A stretch of DNA of 37,376 nucleotides. Source: DATHSY01 sp046729855 (lineage in GTDB: Bacteria; Actinomycetota; UBA4738; HRBIN12). The notes beneath the pieces were generated by a model, which saw only the letters and a list, made by a program, of their open reading frames with translations, was not told the origin of the DNA and made no database searches. Both the position numbers and the translations under genes were made by a program. Location: assembly GCA_046729855.1 (NCBI GenBank), contig JBKPHM010000032.1:1-37376 (forward strand). The letters run 5' to 3'. Of the stretch, positions 37,339 to 37,376 are shown in pieces (position 1 is the stretch's first letter; every line of letters starts with the position of its first letter).

Positions 37339-37376
37339 TCGACACGATTCGTCCGAGGCCCGGATGCCCCTTGCGG

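Overview
The window is a GC-rich, almost fully coding bacterial chromosome segment with frequent GTG/TTG starts and 1-4 nt gene overlaps. Gene order (ribosomal operon, rpoA, rplQ, truA, then rplM-rpsI, glmM-glmS-acpS-nnr-alr, the tsaE/tsaB/rimI/tsaD block, and groES behind a CIRCE element), a DUF222/HNH gene of the 13E12 type, a BldD-like regulator and a mycobacterial/Bacillus-type LexA box all point to Actinomycetota. I infer a lineage outside the well-studied classes because rpsD is missing from its usual place between rpsK and rpoA and several ribosomal proteins carry unusual tails. No tRNA, rRNA, IS element, prophage or CRISPR array was seen.

Region 1 (1-12849) is the S10/spc/alpha ribosomal cluster: end of rplB, rpsS, rplV, rpsC, rplP, rpmC, rpsQ, rplN, rplX, rplE, rpsZ, rpsH, rplF, rplR, rpsE, rpmD, rplO, secY, adk, map, infA, rpmJ, rpsM, rpsK, rpoA, rplQ, truA. 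Zinc-binding versions of L24, S14, L36 and adenylate kinase are used. S3 has a long acidic tail and L15 a low-complexity insertion.

Region 2 (12850-20600) is more variable: an aldo/keto reductase ending in a strong hairpin, a decayed minus-strand gene tail, an ECF-type sigma factor overlapping a membrane-anchored beta-propeller protein (probable anti-sigma factor), rplM-rpsI with an L13 that carries a histone-H1-like Lys/Ala/Thr tail, a DUF222/HNH gene whose promoter spacer contains a perfect LexA box, a GNAT acetyltransferase and a DUF2007 protein on the minus strand, and a two-gene arsenic unit (arsR-arsM) with no efflux pump.

Region 3 (20600-33190) is cell-wall precursor and housekeeping metabolism: glmM and glmS (UDP-GlcNAc supply), acpS, nnr (NADHX repair), alr (D-alanine), an anchored alpha/beta hydrolase, a P1-family peptidase, a family 4 uracil-DNA glycosylase, the t6A tRNA genes tsaE, tsaB and tsaD with rimI, and a sugar-nucleotide epimerase. 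From acpS to the epimerase most genes overlap by 4 nt, suggesting one long, translationally coupled operon.

Region 4 (33170-37376) is regulatory: a BldD-like protein on the minus strand with a nearly intact c-di-GMP signature, a soluble GAF histidine kinase, two paralogous LuxR-type response regulators (the first with no ATG/GTG/TTG start that keeps its receiver domain intact, the second with an altered acidic pocket), and groES with a textbook promoter and CIRCE operator.

Recurring small-scale structure: short perfect or near-perfect tandem duplications (15-23 bp) sit exactly at gene ends or starts in four places, and several genes have a TANNNT -10 box only 0-9 nt before the start codon, implying leaderless mRNAs.
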